64,000 nucleotides of DNA from Paulinella micropora (GCA_009731375.1 BJOX01000180.1:579264-643263); one strand, 5' to 3'. Counted from the stretch's first letter, positions 53,822-64,000 are shown. A program made the numbers and translations. Notes: generated by a model not told the origin, from the letters alone.

Positions 53822-56810
53822 TGTCAAGGAGGCAAGCGTGCCAAAGCACGTATTGAGTCAAGTGCCCATATTCGAGGGCAACGACCAAAGCTTTTGGCCT
53901 TGGTCAAGCAAGTTTCAGAAGCACATGCAGGGGATATCTGTCCACGTGGCAGAGATGGTATCTGTGGCATTAGCCGACCCAGCTAAAGCCAAAAGGGATT
54001 TTCCTTACGACGAAGCAAGGGCTAAGACGGCAGAAGACTTAGAAGAGCCCGACACGCCCATAAGTGATAGTGAGGAAGATGAAGAGTCAGACACCTCTCA
54101 GAGAGGAAGACAGAGACCCCAGACAAAGAAAGAAGATATCAAACAGCCAGAAGGTTGGGATAAAATGACAGCAGAACAAAAGAGAGAGTGGAAAGAGAAA
54201 GAAGCAAGGAAAAAGAAAAGACAAAGTATGAAACAACACACAAGAAGAAAGACAGCTATCCGCAAAGAGAAGAAATATTATGAAAGGATGAAAACTTTGC
54301 AGTTATGTCTGTCTGTGGCTTTTTCCAAAGACAATGTATCTAATTTCCTGCGAACACAGAAGACGAAAGGACCCATTGAAGAGTTGATAGTAGTAAGAGA
54401 TCAATGGGGAGGCATTTCCGGAGCAGGTAGGTACATGTTAGAGGAAGAGTTTGAGAGAACGAGACCAAGGGCAGGTCAGAGGTATGTAGACTGGCTAAAT
54501 GAATTTCTCGCAAAGAAAATCCAGCTTGAAAGTTTACGTGGGGCGCCATTTTCCGATGAGGAAGCAAAGAGAAAGCTATTTAAGAAATTGCGCTACCATC
54601 CAGCTTTCGGGGATAAATTTCAGGTGGACCACTATGATCTCCCGGCCAGACTAAGACCAAATTTCTCGGAACTATGCGAAGCATCTAGGGAAAGATGGTT
54701 AATGTGGGAAGAAAAAGAAAGACGTAACAATTTCCGTGAGAGAAAAACTCAAATTCGCAAAGACAACAACAAGAAATCTCGGGATGGCAAGCAGCGGCAA
54801 GAGACCAATCTCCTGATGGATAATAAAGGGAAAAGGGGAGACAATAAACCGGGACCAAAGACAGCTCCAAACTGGACGCTCAAAGTCACGTGTTTCGGAT
54901 GTGATGCCAAAGGCCATACCATGAGATATTGTCCGGTGATTTCGGAAAAGTTCCGCAAAGAAGGAAAATTAAAACGGAATCAAACGGAAGACAAAGGCAC
55001 GGAACAAGAAAAGAACGAACAAAAGAACAATTACAAAAACAAAAAGAAACCCTTTCATAAGAAAAAGAAAGCACTCACTTTGATAACAACCGGCAACGAC
55101 AAAAACGAAGACGAACAAAGTGACTCTGATACAAACGTTGCTTTAATCCATATGGGGAACACTTATGATAAGAGCGATGATGATGAGGAAGAAAGAGAAA
55201 GAGATGACGAGCAACCAAGCTCACCTCATCACAAATCTACAAGTCCCCAAGCCCTTTTGAACGATACAAAGACTACACCTAGGGTAGGGAATAGACATAG
55301 TGAGAGTGGAGAAGGACGGGAAGTGCGGTTAGTATCGGCCACCCTACGAGGTCCCTCCTCACTACGGGGAGAAGGCAAGGAAGAGCGGTTAGTATCCGCC
55401 ACCCCACGATGTTCCCCAGTCACCCCTAACCCTAACGAAACTCCTTTGAGGCTTGAGAGTTCTTACGGAGTCACGCCTGACACAAAATGTGCCGGAATAA
55501 ACAGACGCAAAAAACCGTGTAATGTTTCCGTTGAAAAATCAAAAGGAAAAGGAATATACGCAAATCACGCGAAACGATTATCTTATGCGAGGTACTGCGG
55601 ATATCACGCCACACAAGACCCAGATTATCCGGAGTTGGATTTGTCGGTAAGTCCCGTGTTGCGTCCCCCCAAATCTCCTTACTACCCAGACGAACGAGGT
55701 CTTAAAGCTGCGGCATTGGAAAAGTCTCATAAAATTACGCAAAGACTCGTTTTCGGGGAATTTGAAACTTTACGTGACACCAAAATTTCCACAAGTCCAC
55801 AAGTCTCGCAAAATATTCCGCAACAACCACGCAAACATAATCCATTTTCTAGTCAGCGGACCGGCCAGAGCAGAGAAGGGAGAGAAGAGAGTGGAGTGGA
55901 TGAGGGAGAGCAACGACTTGGGCCCACTTCTGTCAACAAGTTTGGCAACCAAATAGGTCCCACCTCACAACAACTCCAAATCTCTAGTTCTAGACCAATC
56001 ACAGCACTCCCACCAACACAGACAACAAACACGCAACCCATCAACCCTCCCGTCATAACCTTCAAAGATATAAATGAAATAGCTAAAACGTTGATGAATG
56101 AGTGCGTGAGGGGAATGAATGGAGAAGTGATGCGTGTCGTGAGTGGCGAGCTAGAGAGAGATGACTTTTTGACTGACATAGTAAGAGCAATAGAAGGAGT
56201 GTACTTGGAGAGAGCAGTCAGACAGAGTCCCATCACTACACCTCCACAACTCACAGAAGAGGGACAAGGTGAGGGTAGAGGAGTCTCTGAGGGTGAACTA
56301 GAAACAGAGACAGAGACAGAAGGAGAGACAGAGCATGTACTGATACATGTGAGAAAAAGAGTGATGAAAAAGAGAGACATGACAGTACAGGATAGTGGAG
56401 CAAGCACAGACATATCATGCAGAGAAGACAGATTGACGGATGTCGATGAGATAGACCCGGTAGAACTACTGACAGGTAATGGAGAAAGGGAGTTGAGTAA
56501 GTCAGGAAGAGCTAGGCTGACTGTGATAGATGGGAAAGGAAGGCCTAGAGCAGTAGAAAAGAAGATGTTACTCGACACTACCTTACCAGTTAGCATAGTC
56601 TCTACAGGACAGATGGACCACAGACACAACAGATCAGTCATCCACCAAAACGGACAGTTAGTAATACTCAAACACCCCATCCACATTAACGAGAGTGACA
56701 TATTAGTAAGGGGAAGATTAACTAAGAGTATGATATATAGATGGGATGACGAATATGATGAACCATTGAAAGTCAACGAAAGATATGATCCTTTCGCAAC
56801 AAGGGGGTAG
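53814..56810 (+). CDS. Copia Gag and protease
   Basis: 998 codons from the ATG at 53814, which lies inside the primer-binding site; no leader separates LTR and gag. Gag-type helical region to about residue 330, zinc knuckle CFGCDAKGHTMRYC (C-x2-C-x4-H-x4-C) near residue 365, then a long hydrophilic spacer with an internal duplication (RLVSATLRG, RLVSATPR), and the aspartic protease with active site VQDSGAS near residue 860. Ends at TAG 56808-56810 after AGG GGG. Confidence 0.9.
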   Translation: MSLVKEASVPKHVLSQVPIFEGNDQSFWPWSSKFQKHMQGISVHVAEMVSVALADPAKAKRDFPYDEARAKTAEDLEEPDTPISDSEEDEESDTSQRGRQRPQTKKEDIKQPEGWDKMTAEQKREWKEKEARKKKRQSMKQHTRRKTAIRKEKKYYERMKTLQLCLSVAFSKDNVSNFLRTQKTKGPIEELIVVRDQWGGISGAGRYMLEEEFERTRPRAGQRYVDWLNEFLAKKIQLESLRGAPFSDEEAKRKLFKKLRYHPAFGDKFQVDHYDLPARLRPNFSELCEASRERWLMWEEKERRNNFRERKTQIRKDNNKKSRDGKQRQETNLLMDNKGKRGDNKPGPKTAPNWTLKVTCFGCDAKGHTMRYCPVISEKFRKEGKLKRNQTEDKGTEQEKNEQKNNYKNKKKPFHKKKKALTLITTGNDKNEDEQSDSDTNVALIHMGNTYDKSDDDEEERERDDEQPSSPHHKSTSPQALLNDTKTTPRVGNRHSESGEGREVRLVSATLRGPSSLRGEGKEERLVSATPRCSPVTPNPNETPLRLESSYGVTPDTKCAGINRRKKPCNVSVEKSKGKGIYANHAKRLSYARYCGYHATQDPDYPELDLSVSPVLRPPKSPYYPDERGLKAAALEKSHKITQRLVFGEFETLRDTKISTSPQVSQNIPQQPRKHNPFSSQRTGQSREGREESGVDEGEQRLGPTSVNKFGNQIGPTSQQLQISSSRPITALPPTQTTNTQPINPPVITFKDINEIAKTLMNECVRGMNGEVMRVVSGELERDDFLTDIVRAIEGVYLERAVRQSPITTPPQLTEEGQGEGRGVSEGELETETETEGETEHVLIHVRKRVMKKRDMTVQDSGASTDISCREDRLTDVDEIDPVELLTGNGERELSKSGRARLTVIDGKGRPRAVEKKMLLDTTLPVSIVSTGQMDHRHNRSVIHQNGQLVILKHPIHINESDILVRGRLTKSMIYRWDDEYDEPLKVNERYDPFATRG

Positions 56811-59800
56811 AAGGGGAGGGAAGCCCCACAAATGAGAACAAAAACGAGACAAGTAAGCATGAAGTAAATAAGAGAGAGAAAGAATTACACGTAGATATAG
56901 TATTATATGAAGCTTACCCCAGAAAGTCAGACAAACCTAGAAAGATAGGAATCAAGCTTTTTCACTATGCCTGTGGGCATTATGGGTTAACAAAGATGCG
57001 CCTATTGGCAAAAATTTTGAACATTAAGTTAGTTGGTGACGAGAGCGATGTGAGATTTTGCGAATCTTGCATGATAGGAAAGTCTAAACGTTTGCCACGT
57101 TTTGCAGTTAATACAATAGAAAGAGCCCAAAAGCCAGGTATAATTCTACACATAGACACATCAGGACCGTGGGCAACTAGATCAATAGGTGGTAAACGGT
57201 ATAAATTTTCGGTCACCGACGACTACTCACTGTTCATTCTTGACTTTTATTTAGCCCATAAGAATGAGTTTGTAGATTGCTTAAAACAAGCTGTAGCCTT
57301 TTATGAGAGACAGACAGGAAACAAAGTAAAGGAAATTCGCGCAGATCAAGAATTCCATATTCCGGAGGAAGTCATTAAGTGGTGGAAAAATATTCGCTTT
57401 ATTTGGAAAACCTCCGCGACAAACGATAAAGACGGGAATCCTATTGCGGAAAAAGTGAATGATATTACGGCGGGGCCTGCACGAGCAATGAGATATCACG
57501 CTAAATTACCGCCGCAATTCTGGGCAGAATTAGAACACGCAGCAACAACCATTCACAACATACTACCGGCAATTCACGGGGAACGCAAAGGAATTTCGCC
57601 TTATGAGCAGCTGTTAGGTAGAAAACCAACACTCTTTCATTTAAAACCAATAGGATGTATGGGTGTGTTACATATACCTAAGACTAAAGTGCGGAAGGGA
57701 GAGTACAGAGGGAAAAAGGTGATGCTAGTAGGATATGATCTATTTCGGGAACTATACCGCGTATGGGATGGTAAGAAGATAATTTCCGGAGTGAGAGATG
57801 TGAGATTTAATATTCACAAAATCGGTAAACAAGCTCATCCTCCTAAACTAGTGTCGTGGGATAATGATGACTCTGAGGGGGAGAATGAGAATGAGAGCGA
57901 GCAACCACACACATCTCCACAAGCGTCACCACCCCCAATCACCACCCAATCACCACCTCAATCACCTAAGTCACCGCACAACGTCAACAACGACCACCCA
58001 ACAACACACTTTGATGAAGTTGAGGGGGAGACAGAGAATGTTGATATCGATGCGAATGAGAATGAGCATGAAAATGAGCATGTGGAGAAGAATACATTGG
58101 ATCACAAACATACACGCCTACACACAAGTCCAGAGCCACATTATCCACAACAATTACCCCCAGAGCACAAGATCAAGCCACAAGAGCATACAAATGAACA
58201 AGATCCAACAGATCCACTAAAAATACATGAAAGAAGAGCATACGAAGAAAAATCACCACCATCTAAGGGATTAACGTGGGAGCAGAGTCAGAGAGTAACG
58301 GAGAGTAACATAATCCCCGGTAAAAGGCAGCGCAAGGCAGTAGAGAGATTTACCCCTAGCAATGAGCCCAAGAGAGAAAAGAGAGAGGCTCAAGAGCTAA
58401 TAGGTAAGGTAGTAAGAGTGCCCGCGCGTGCATGGGGAGATGGATGGGCGAAGAAAAAGTACGGTGAGGGATGGGAGAGCATAGTACGAGTAGGGGTAGT
58501 CAGCAGAGTGAGTGACCCCAGAGATAGACTCGTAGTAAGAGACAGACCTCAGCCCACCCACATAGTTAAGTTTGAGGACGAAGAAGAACGGATGTTGAAT
58601 TCGGAAATCCTCAAATACTCCGTGAAAGATCCCGAATACCCGTTACAAAGTCCCGCTAATATGTTTTTATGCGATGACCGTATGGTGGCAGATGAGATTC
58701 GTGATTTTTATTTGTATGTAGATATCAGAGTACCCAAAGATGTCATAGAGGAAGGTTTGACAGCTAAAGATGTTTTAGAGGGTATGAAAACAGAGCTAAA
58801 AGCTCTTCAATCCTTTAACACATACACATGGGTACCCCATAAGGAGGCAAGCAAGGCAGGAGTTAGTAAGATAGTTAGATTGACATGGGTTCACAAAGTA
58901 AAGTTAGATGAGAACGGGAAAAAGTTCATAAAGTCTCGTTTAGCTTTACGGGGAGATATGTTAGAACCCGGTGTTAGCTATAACCCAGATCAGCTCTTTG
59001 TTCCTTGCGCCGCGCACCATTCACTTTTATTTCTCGCCAAACTAGCTGCCTGGCACAAACACAAACTATACGGCATAGATTTTAAAAATGCATACCTAAA
59101 TGCTCGTATGAATGACCCTGTTTATGCATATGCGCCAGAGAGTGTAGACAGAGAAGGGCATGAGGGGATGATATGGCGTATAGATGGTGCTTTATATGGT
59201 GCACCACAGGCAGGAAGAAGATGGTATGAGATATTAGCACCCAAGTTAGAGGAGCTAGGTTTTAGGTTGCTAGATTCAGACTTATGTATGTTTGTAGAAA
59301 ATGATAAAGCTTTGAGAGAGGCGATAGTAGGGATATTTCATGTTGATGACTTGTTGTTCACCGCACCAAACAAACAAGCATATGAGCGTTTTGCGTCCGC
59401 ATTAGAAAAACATTTCCCGCTCAAAAGACTCGGTATTGCCCGTGAATTCAAAGGAATAGAGATAGAGCAATCGAACGGGAAAATAATTTTGCATCAGCGA
59501 AAATATCAGCAGCAGATACTAAAAGAGGTAGGCTACGATTCTGCTAAACCCGTTAGTACTCCAGCGCAAGAACATTTCACGGAACCGATGTCGGAATCAG
59601 CTAGCTTGCGAAAATTTTCAATTCCTAGTCTAGTTGGTCGTTTGCTATTTCTCGCAAAGATGACAAGACCCGATATAGAACAAGCACTAAATTCGGCAAG
59701 TGTCATGCAAACTATCGATAAGGGAATAACTTATGCGATGTTAGGCAGAATCTTTCGTTATTTAGTTAACTCTTATCGAGGTTTAGCTTACCATGAGCCT

Positions 59801-60031
59801 AAGTCAGAGCAAGAAGGGCAAACCTATCCAAAACTTTCCATGTGGCCCGACGCGGCTCACAAAGTTTGTAAGAAAACAGGGAAGTCCCGCACTGGATTCG
59901 TGATCCTGTGGGGCAGCGATCCAGTTGCATGGTTATCAAAGCGACAGAGTCGCATCGCCCTGAGTTTCAATGATGCTGAAATATTTGCAGCAACTGAGTG
60001 CATTAGAGAGGGACTTGCACTAAAACACATT
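56789..60031 (+). CDS. Copia integrase, reverse transcriptase and RNase H (first part)
   Basis: Opens at 56789 after TGA, in the -1 frame relative to Gag-protease, and overlaps it by 22 nt. Integrase zinc site H-x4-H (FHYACGH) with CESC, and catalytic D, D and E at HIDTSGP, IRADQEF and PIAEKVND. RT has GIDFKNAYLNA and FHVDDLLF (HVDD in place of the usual YVDD). RNase H has SMWPDAAHK and WLSKRQSRIALS. Runs into the 10-N join at 60032. No upstream ATG, so production as a frameshift fusion is likely. Confidence 0.9.
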
Positions 60032-60041
60032 NNNNNNNNNN

Positions 60042-61283
60042 TACAAACTATACGGCATAGATTTTAAAAATGTATACCTAAATGCTCGTATGAATGACCC
60101 TGTTTATGCATATGCGCCAGAGAGTGTAGACAGAGAAGGGCATGAGGGGATGATATGGCGTATAGATGGTGCTTTATATGGTGCACCACAGGCAGGAAGA
60201 AGATGGTATGAGATATTAGCACCCAAGTTAGAGGAGCTAGGTTTTAGGTTGCTAGATTCAGACTTATGTATGTTTGTAGAAAATGATAAAGCTTTGAGAG
60301 AGGCGATAGTAGGGATATTTCATGTTGATGACTTGTTGTTCACCGCACCAAACAAACAAGCATATGAGCGTTTTGCGTCCGCATTAGAAAAACATTTCCC
60401 GCTCAAAAGACTCGGTATTGCCCGTGAATTCAAAGGAATAGAGATAGAGCAATCGAACGGGAAAATAATTTTGCATCAGCGAAAATATCAGCAGCAGATA
60501 CTAAAAGAGGTAGGCTACGATTCTGCTAAACCCGTTAGTACTCCAGCGCAAGAACATTTCACGGAACCGATGTCGGAATCAGCTAGCTTGCGAAAATTTT
60601 CAATTCCTAGTCTAGTTGGTCGTTTGCTATTTCTCGCAAAGATGACAAGACCCGATATAGAACAAGCACTAAATTCGGCAAGTGTCATGCAAACTATCGA
60701 TAAGGGAATAACTTATGCGATGTTAGGCAGAATCTTTCGTTATTTAGTTAACTCTTATCGAGGTTTAGCTTACCATGAGCCTAAGTCAGAGCAAGAAGGG
60801 CAAACCTATCCAAAACTTTCCATGTGGCCCGACGCGGCTCACAAAGTTTGTAAGAAAACAGGGAAGTCCCGCACTGGATTCGTGATCCTATGGGGCAGCG
60901 ATCCAGTTGCATGGTTATCAAAGCGACAGAGTCGCATCGCCCTGAGTTCCAATGATGCTGAAATATTTGCAGCAACTGAGTGCATTAGAGAGGGACTTGC
61001 ACTAAAACACATTACACAAGAACTAAACATAGCCCAAAAGAGCCCGATAGAATTATTCGAGGATAACTCTCAAACAGTCTTAGCGGCAGAGAGGGGTATG
61101 TCAGGTAATAGAACTAAACACTTACCTTTAGAACTACACTTTATGCACCACCTACAGAGAGACGGTGAGATTAAGTTTGTAAAAGTAGGTACGAAGAATC
61201 AGATAGGTGATGTAATGACAAAATATTTACCGAAAGAACAATTCGAGTATTTACTTAACAAATTTACGGTAAAGCTCAAGTAA
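60042..61283 (+). CDS. Copia RT/RNase H, second copy with the true C-terminus
   Basis: 60043-61013 repeats 59061-60031 with at least three base changes, then continues to the natural end: ELFEDNSQTVLAAERG, RTKHLPLELHFMHH and DVMTKYLPKEQF, stop TAA at 61281. The repeated part gives KNVYLNA where the first copy has KNAYLNA, and ALSSND where the first has ALSFND. Most likely the two contigs overlap and the join was not closed. Confidence 0.85.
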   Translation, partial: YKLYGIDFKNVYLNARMNDPVYAYAPESVDREGHEGMIWRIDGALYGAPQAGRRWYEILAPKLEELGFRLLDSDLCMFVENDKALREAIVGIFHVDDLLFTAPNKQAYERFASALEKHFPLKRLGIAREFKGIEIEQSNGKIILHQRKYQQQILKEVGYDSAKPVSTPAQEHFTEPMSESASLRKFSIPSLVGRLLFLAKMTRPDIEQALNSASVMQTIDKGITYAMLGRIFRYLVNSYRGLAYHEPKSEQEGQTYPKLSMWPDAAHKVCKKTGKSRTGFVILWGSDPVAWLSKRQSRIALSSNDAEIFAATECIREGLALKHITQELNIAQKSPIELFEDNSQTVLAAERGMSGNRTKHLPLELHFMHHLQRDGEIKFVKVGTKNQIGDVMTKYLPKEQFEYLLNKFTVKLK

Positions 61284-61721
61284 TTTCGGGATTTGCGTGT
61301 CCACTCACCTATATTTGCTTTGAGTGTTTTGTGCAGTTTGTTGCTTGTTGCAGCAGCTTTGTTTTGCGCAGGGGTCAAGAGCCGTCGAGCCGAGGCTGGG
61401 TAGCCGACTGCCACGCGAGGCCGGCAGCCGCGAGGCTTTCCCCTGCTAACTTAGCAATTTAAATTCTTTCTATCATTCTTTCTGTCCTAGAATAGGAAAT
61501 CTAAATTTTTTAATTTTGCTACCCTCTACGGGAAGCGCTTGCAAATTTTTGAACACATACATACTTCATACATGTTACTGCATGACTACACATATATACA
61601 TACATAGAGGATGTGATGGACGGTAAATGCGAGTTGATATTTAACCTTCGGGTAACCCATAACTGATCCTCAACACTATTTTTTCATATTTACACACTAA
61701 TATAGCCTATGACTTGCGACT

Positions 61722-61730
61722 AAGGGGGAG
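61722..61730 (+). promoter_or_regulatory. Polypurine tract of the copia element
   Basis: AAGGGGGAG immediately before the 3' LTR; primes plus-strand DNA synthesis in LTR elements. Confidence 0.8.
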
Positions 61731-62041
61731 CGTTGTAATGTACTATTAATACCCGTTACTCCACCTAGTCAATTTACCGGTAATTTGGATAGTTTTAGTC
61801 ATAGGCAGGTTCATAGGCCGGACAGTTATTAATACCTTTATTACTGACAAGGACACTTTCTAGAGTATTCGCGAATCATAGTCTGGAATGCCTAGAATCA
61901 AATGAGTATTACCATTCTGTAAAGGTCATAACATCATAAATTTGTGTGACCCAAAGTCATTAAAAGTCTTTTCTTCGGTTATTCTTTACCCTTAGCGGGG
62001 TAGCTTCCCTAAACTCTGCGTTTGAGTGATAGATTACTTTG
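61731..62041 (+). repeat. 3' LTR of the copia element
   Basis: 311 bp, differs from the 5' LTR by C/T, C/T and G/A. Followed by the AAGTA duplication. Confidence 0.9.
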
Positions 62042-62046
62042 AAGTA

Positions 62047-62404
62047 ATGGCTCTAACGACACACATCACATATGCCGGACCATACTGACTAACCTAATTA
62101 ATATATTAATAGGTCTAACATGTGCTAGTGCTGCTTCGTTAGCATTTCATTGCGGCCGCTAGCTTCGGACGGTTCGCTAGCACAATTCAACTAATATTAA
62201 TAACAGAAAGAAGGCCGCGCCGGAGTTTTCAAGAGTCAGTTTGAATATTTCAAGTTTCTTTGGCTCAGTGCAATATCACGTTGTGACTCATGTGCACCTG
62301 TGCATCGATCATGAAGAGTTGCTTGGGTCTACGGCCTACGAGATATAAGCCCAACCCTCCCTGGGCCAAACATCCACGAGCTTGACAGCCATGCGATTGC
62401 ATAT
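62047..62404. other. Downstream flank of the copia element
   Basis: No gene seen apart from the 3' end of the minus-strand gene just beyond. Contains AATATTAATA-type motifs near 62100 and 62190. Confidence 0.6.
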
Positions 62405-62544
62405 TCAATCGAGCACGATTTCCCGGGCCGGTTTGGGGCGAGCCGGGGTCGGTTCCGTGCCGGCCAGAAACGCAGCGCCCTCCCCTTTGGCTTCCGGTGC
62501 AAAATAAGTTTCCACCGCATCCGATAGATCGCCCAGGATCGATC
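62405..62544 (-). CDS. Gene 3 candidate terminal exon, SILGDLSDAVETYFAPEAKG...
   Basis: 140 nt on the minus strand, acceptor TGTCTCAG, two leading bases, 45 codons and TGA. Reads SILGDLSDAVETYFAPEAKG, then a Pro/Ala-rich tail ending REIVLD. It is phase-compatible with the exon at 63470-63524 (G plus GA gives Gly). Confidence 0.5.
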
Positions 62545-62555
62545 CTGAGACATAG

Positions 62556-62619
<64 letters not shown>

Positions 62620-62650
62620 GTAGATAGATAGGTAGATAGGTAGGTATGGA

Positions 62651-62687
<37 letters not shown>

Positions 62688-63281
62688 ATGAAAGAAACAA
62701 AGAAACAAAGAAACAAAGATAGATAAATAGATAGGCCCCGCCACGGACACAACAGCAGAAAAGCTTTAGAAAAGCTTTGTTGTAGAGAAGGAATGAAACG
62801 GAGAACTTGACAAGAATCGGCATACATACATACATGCATACATACATACATACATACATACATACATACATACGTACGTACATTACATACACTTGAAAGA
62901 ATGAACATGCTTACAGAATCTTTTATCAAACAAAAAATATTGTATTATTATTCGTACGAGCAATGCAGCCATGCATATGTACATCCTATGATACAATAGC
63001 ATGAACGAATATGCTATAGATAAATTAGAATTCAAAATGACTGTTAGGAGCTGGCGACCAATTTTAACAGGAGAAGTTCCTAGTCCTTAACCACAATGAG
63101 CAATGACTTCAAATTCTTCTTTCTCAGCCGGTTCTGATTTTCGCGGCTTGTGTAGTGGCTCGTTTGAAAGCTCTCATCAAGAGCTTTTTAATGAGCCATA
63201 ACACAGGTTGCAGATGCAAATATTGACTGAGATCGAAGCGCTTGAACTCATAGTTGATTGTACTTAAGAAATAGAAACTTC
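62545..63281. repeat. (GATA)n, (CATA)n and unique intron sequence
   Basis: Intron of gene 3: (GATA)n 62553-62690, (CATA)n 62821-62882, and about 400 bp of unique sequence (62885-63281) with no gene. Confidence 0.8.
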
Positions 63282-63298
63282 TCAGACTGGGGACAACT
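63282..63298 (-). CDS. Possible alternative terminal microexon of gene 3, ELSPV stop
   Basis: 17 nt after CTATCAG on the minus strand; also phase-compatible with 63470. Very short, so it may be chance. Confidence 0.2.
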
Positions 63299-63300
63299 CT

Positions 63301-63360
<60 letters not shown>

Positions 63361-63409
63361 TAGATAGACAGACAGACAGACAAATAGGTTGATAGATAGA
63401 TAGTTAGAG

Positions 63410-63442
<33 letters not shown>

Positions 63443-63469
63443 TATAGATAGATAGAATGAGAAGGCGAC
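63299..63469. repeat. (GATA)n intron of gene 3
   Basis: GATA units with GACA and GTTA variants. On the gene strand this is (TATC)n. Confidence 0.95.
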
Positions 63470-63524
63470 CATCATACTGAGTGTCACAGACGAAACCCAT
63501 CGAAATTCCTGCCGGCTTGAGCAC
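63470..63524 (-). CDS. Gene 3 exon, [18 protein letters not shown]
   Basis: 55 nt on the minus strand, phase 0 to 1, acceptor TGCTCTAG behind (TATG)n, donor GTCGCC. Non-repetitive and protein-like; no domain recognised. Confidence 0.5.
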
Positions 63525-63831
63525 CTAGAGCACATACATACATACATATATACATACATACATACATACATGCACGCATGCATACATGCATACACACATA
63601 GATGCATGGGTACATACGTGCGTACATACGTGCGTACGTACATAAAGTGAACACCAGGCAGATCTCAATCGGATATATATATATATATATATCCCTTTCA
63701 TCTGTGGCAGCAGAGCAAGTCTCCTTCTTAGTCTTCCCCCTGGCTCCCATTGCTTATCTCGCCCTCTCCCTACACCTTTGCTATTTCTCTCTTCCACCTT
63801 GGCCATTGTCTCTTTTCTCTTTCCAACTTAC
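63525..63831. repeat. (CATA)n, (TA)n and a pyrimidine-rich intron
   Basis: Intron of gene 3; on the gene strand it starts with consensus GTAAGT at 63831. Confidence 0.75.
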
Positions 63832-63895
63832 CCTTACATAAGCGATGCCGCCCACGGCGCCACCGCTGTGCCAAAACTCCTCCGCATCCTTCTGC
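63832..63895 (-). CDS. Gene 3 exon, QKDAEEFWHSGGAVGGIAYV
   Basis: 64 nt on the minus strand, phase 2 to 0, acceptor GCGCGCAG, strong donor GTAAGT. A 5' exon in the same frame (ALSLLQCGAR) could extend it. The gene continues past the right edge of the window. Confidence 0.5.
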
Positions 63896-64000
63896 CTGCG
63901 CGCACCACATTGGAGCAATGACAATGCTCAGAATGCGCAAAAATTTTTGTCGATAATCCCGTGAGACTTTAGCGAAAATGATTTGTAATTCTCAGAGCTA

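Larger units (their letters stand above)
53495..62046 (+). mobile_element. Ty1/copia LTR retrotransposon
   Basis: Complete structure: AAGTA target-site duplication (53495-53499, 62042-62046), two 311-bp LTRs, primer-binding site, Gag-protease frame, integrase-RT-RNase H frame and polypurine tract. The domain order protease, integrase, RT, RNase H is that of copia (Pseudoviridae). The LTRs differ at three positions, all transitions, about 1 percent, so insertion was fairly recent. A 971-bp RT/RNase H segment is present twice around a 10-N join. Confidence 0.95.

Noticed and set aside
54340-55423. Minus-strand frames opposite the copia gag
   Set aside because: Shadows of the plus-strand Gag-protease frame; no independent support.

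Overview
ORGANISM AND CHARACTER. This is a nuclear window from a eukaryote with an extremely simple-repeat-rich genome. Splice-bounded exons, retrotransposons and a Kelch gene relic exclude a prokaryote or organelle. The species cannot be named from this sequence; a protist or alga is only a guess. More than half of the window is microsatellite, mainly (TATC)n/(GATA)n, then (TATG)n/(CATA)n, (TTC)n, (TTTC)n, (AAT)n, (CAA)n, (CA)n and (CT)n. Runs of N break it at 6038-6138, 14012-14710, 18269-19025, 25471-26164, 30663-31345, 46192-46284, 48026-48401 and 49192-49623. Seven 10-N scaffold joins lie at 6802, 7803, 16521, 32754, 35675, 40987 and 60032. Long frames of YLSI, HTYI, MYVC, LLLL or SSSS type are repeat translations and are not listed as genes. 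REGION 1 (about 1-34350, plus strand). Between the repeat arrays lie short non-repetitive islands of 24-110 bp. Many have AG before and GT after, their intron phases chain together, and they end in a stop at 34350. In order they give a hydrophilic N-terminal part, a poly-Ser tract, a SAM domain split over four exons (19238-24159), a long coiled coil (25169-32311) and a helical C-terminus. I read this as one gene whose introns are almost pure microsatellite. Many exons have extra, often broken copies; one is triplicated (26281-27122). Into the (TATC)n arrays are inserted 5'-truncated copies of two retroposon families (A and B), always in the same orientation relative to the repeat. The longest A copy encodes a restriction-like endonuclease domain typical of non-LTR retrotransposons. 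A third family (C, 27881-28290) sits in an (AAT)n array. REGION 2 (34351-40902). AT-rich intergenic DNA with a MITE, a disabled intronless coiled-coil/Kelch gene on the minus strand (37312-39001), and (CA)n, (TTG)n and (ACATA)n arrays. REGION 3 (40903-49703, plus strand). A second gene of the same design: an ATG exon (with a partial copy upstream) and five phase-compatible exons separated by microsatellites, coding for a small helical protein. REGION 4 (49704-53499). A frameshifted charged open frame, a second MITE copy, a possible LTR remnant and an AT-rich island with compact virus-like ORFs. REGION 5 (53500-62041). A nearly complete Ty1/copia LTR retrotransposon with 311-bp LTRs, AAGTA target duplication, half-tRNA primer site, Gag-protease frame, -1 shifted integrase/RT/RNase H frame, and a 971-bp duplication across a 10-N gap that is probably an assembly artefact. 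REGION 6 (62042-64000). The 3' exons of a third microsatellite-intron gene on the minus strand.
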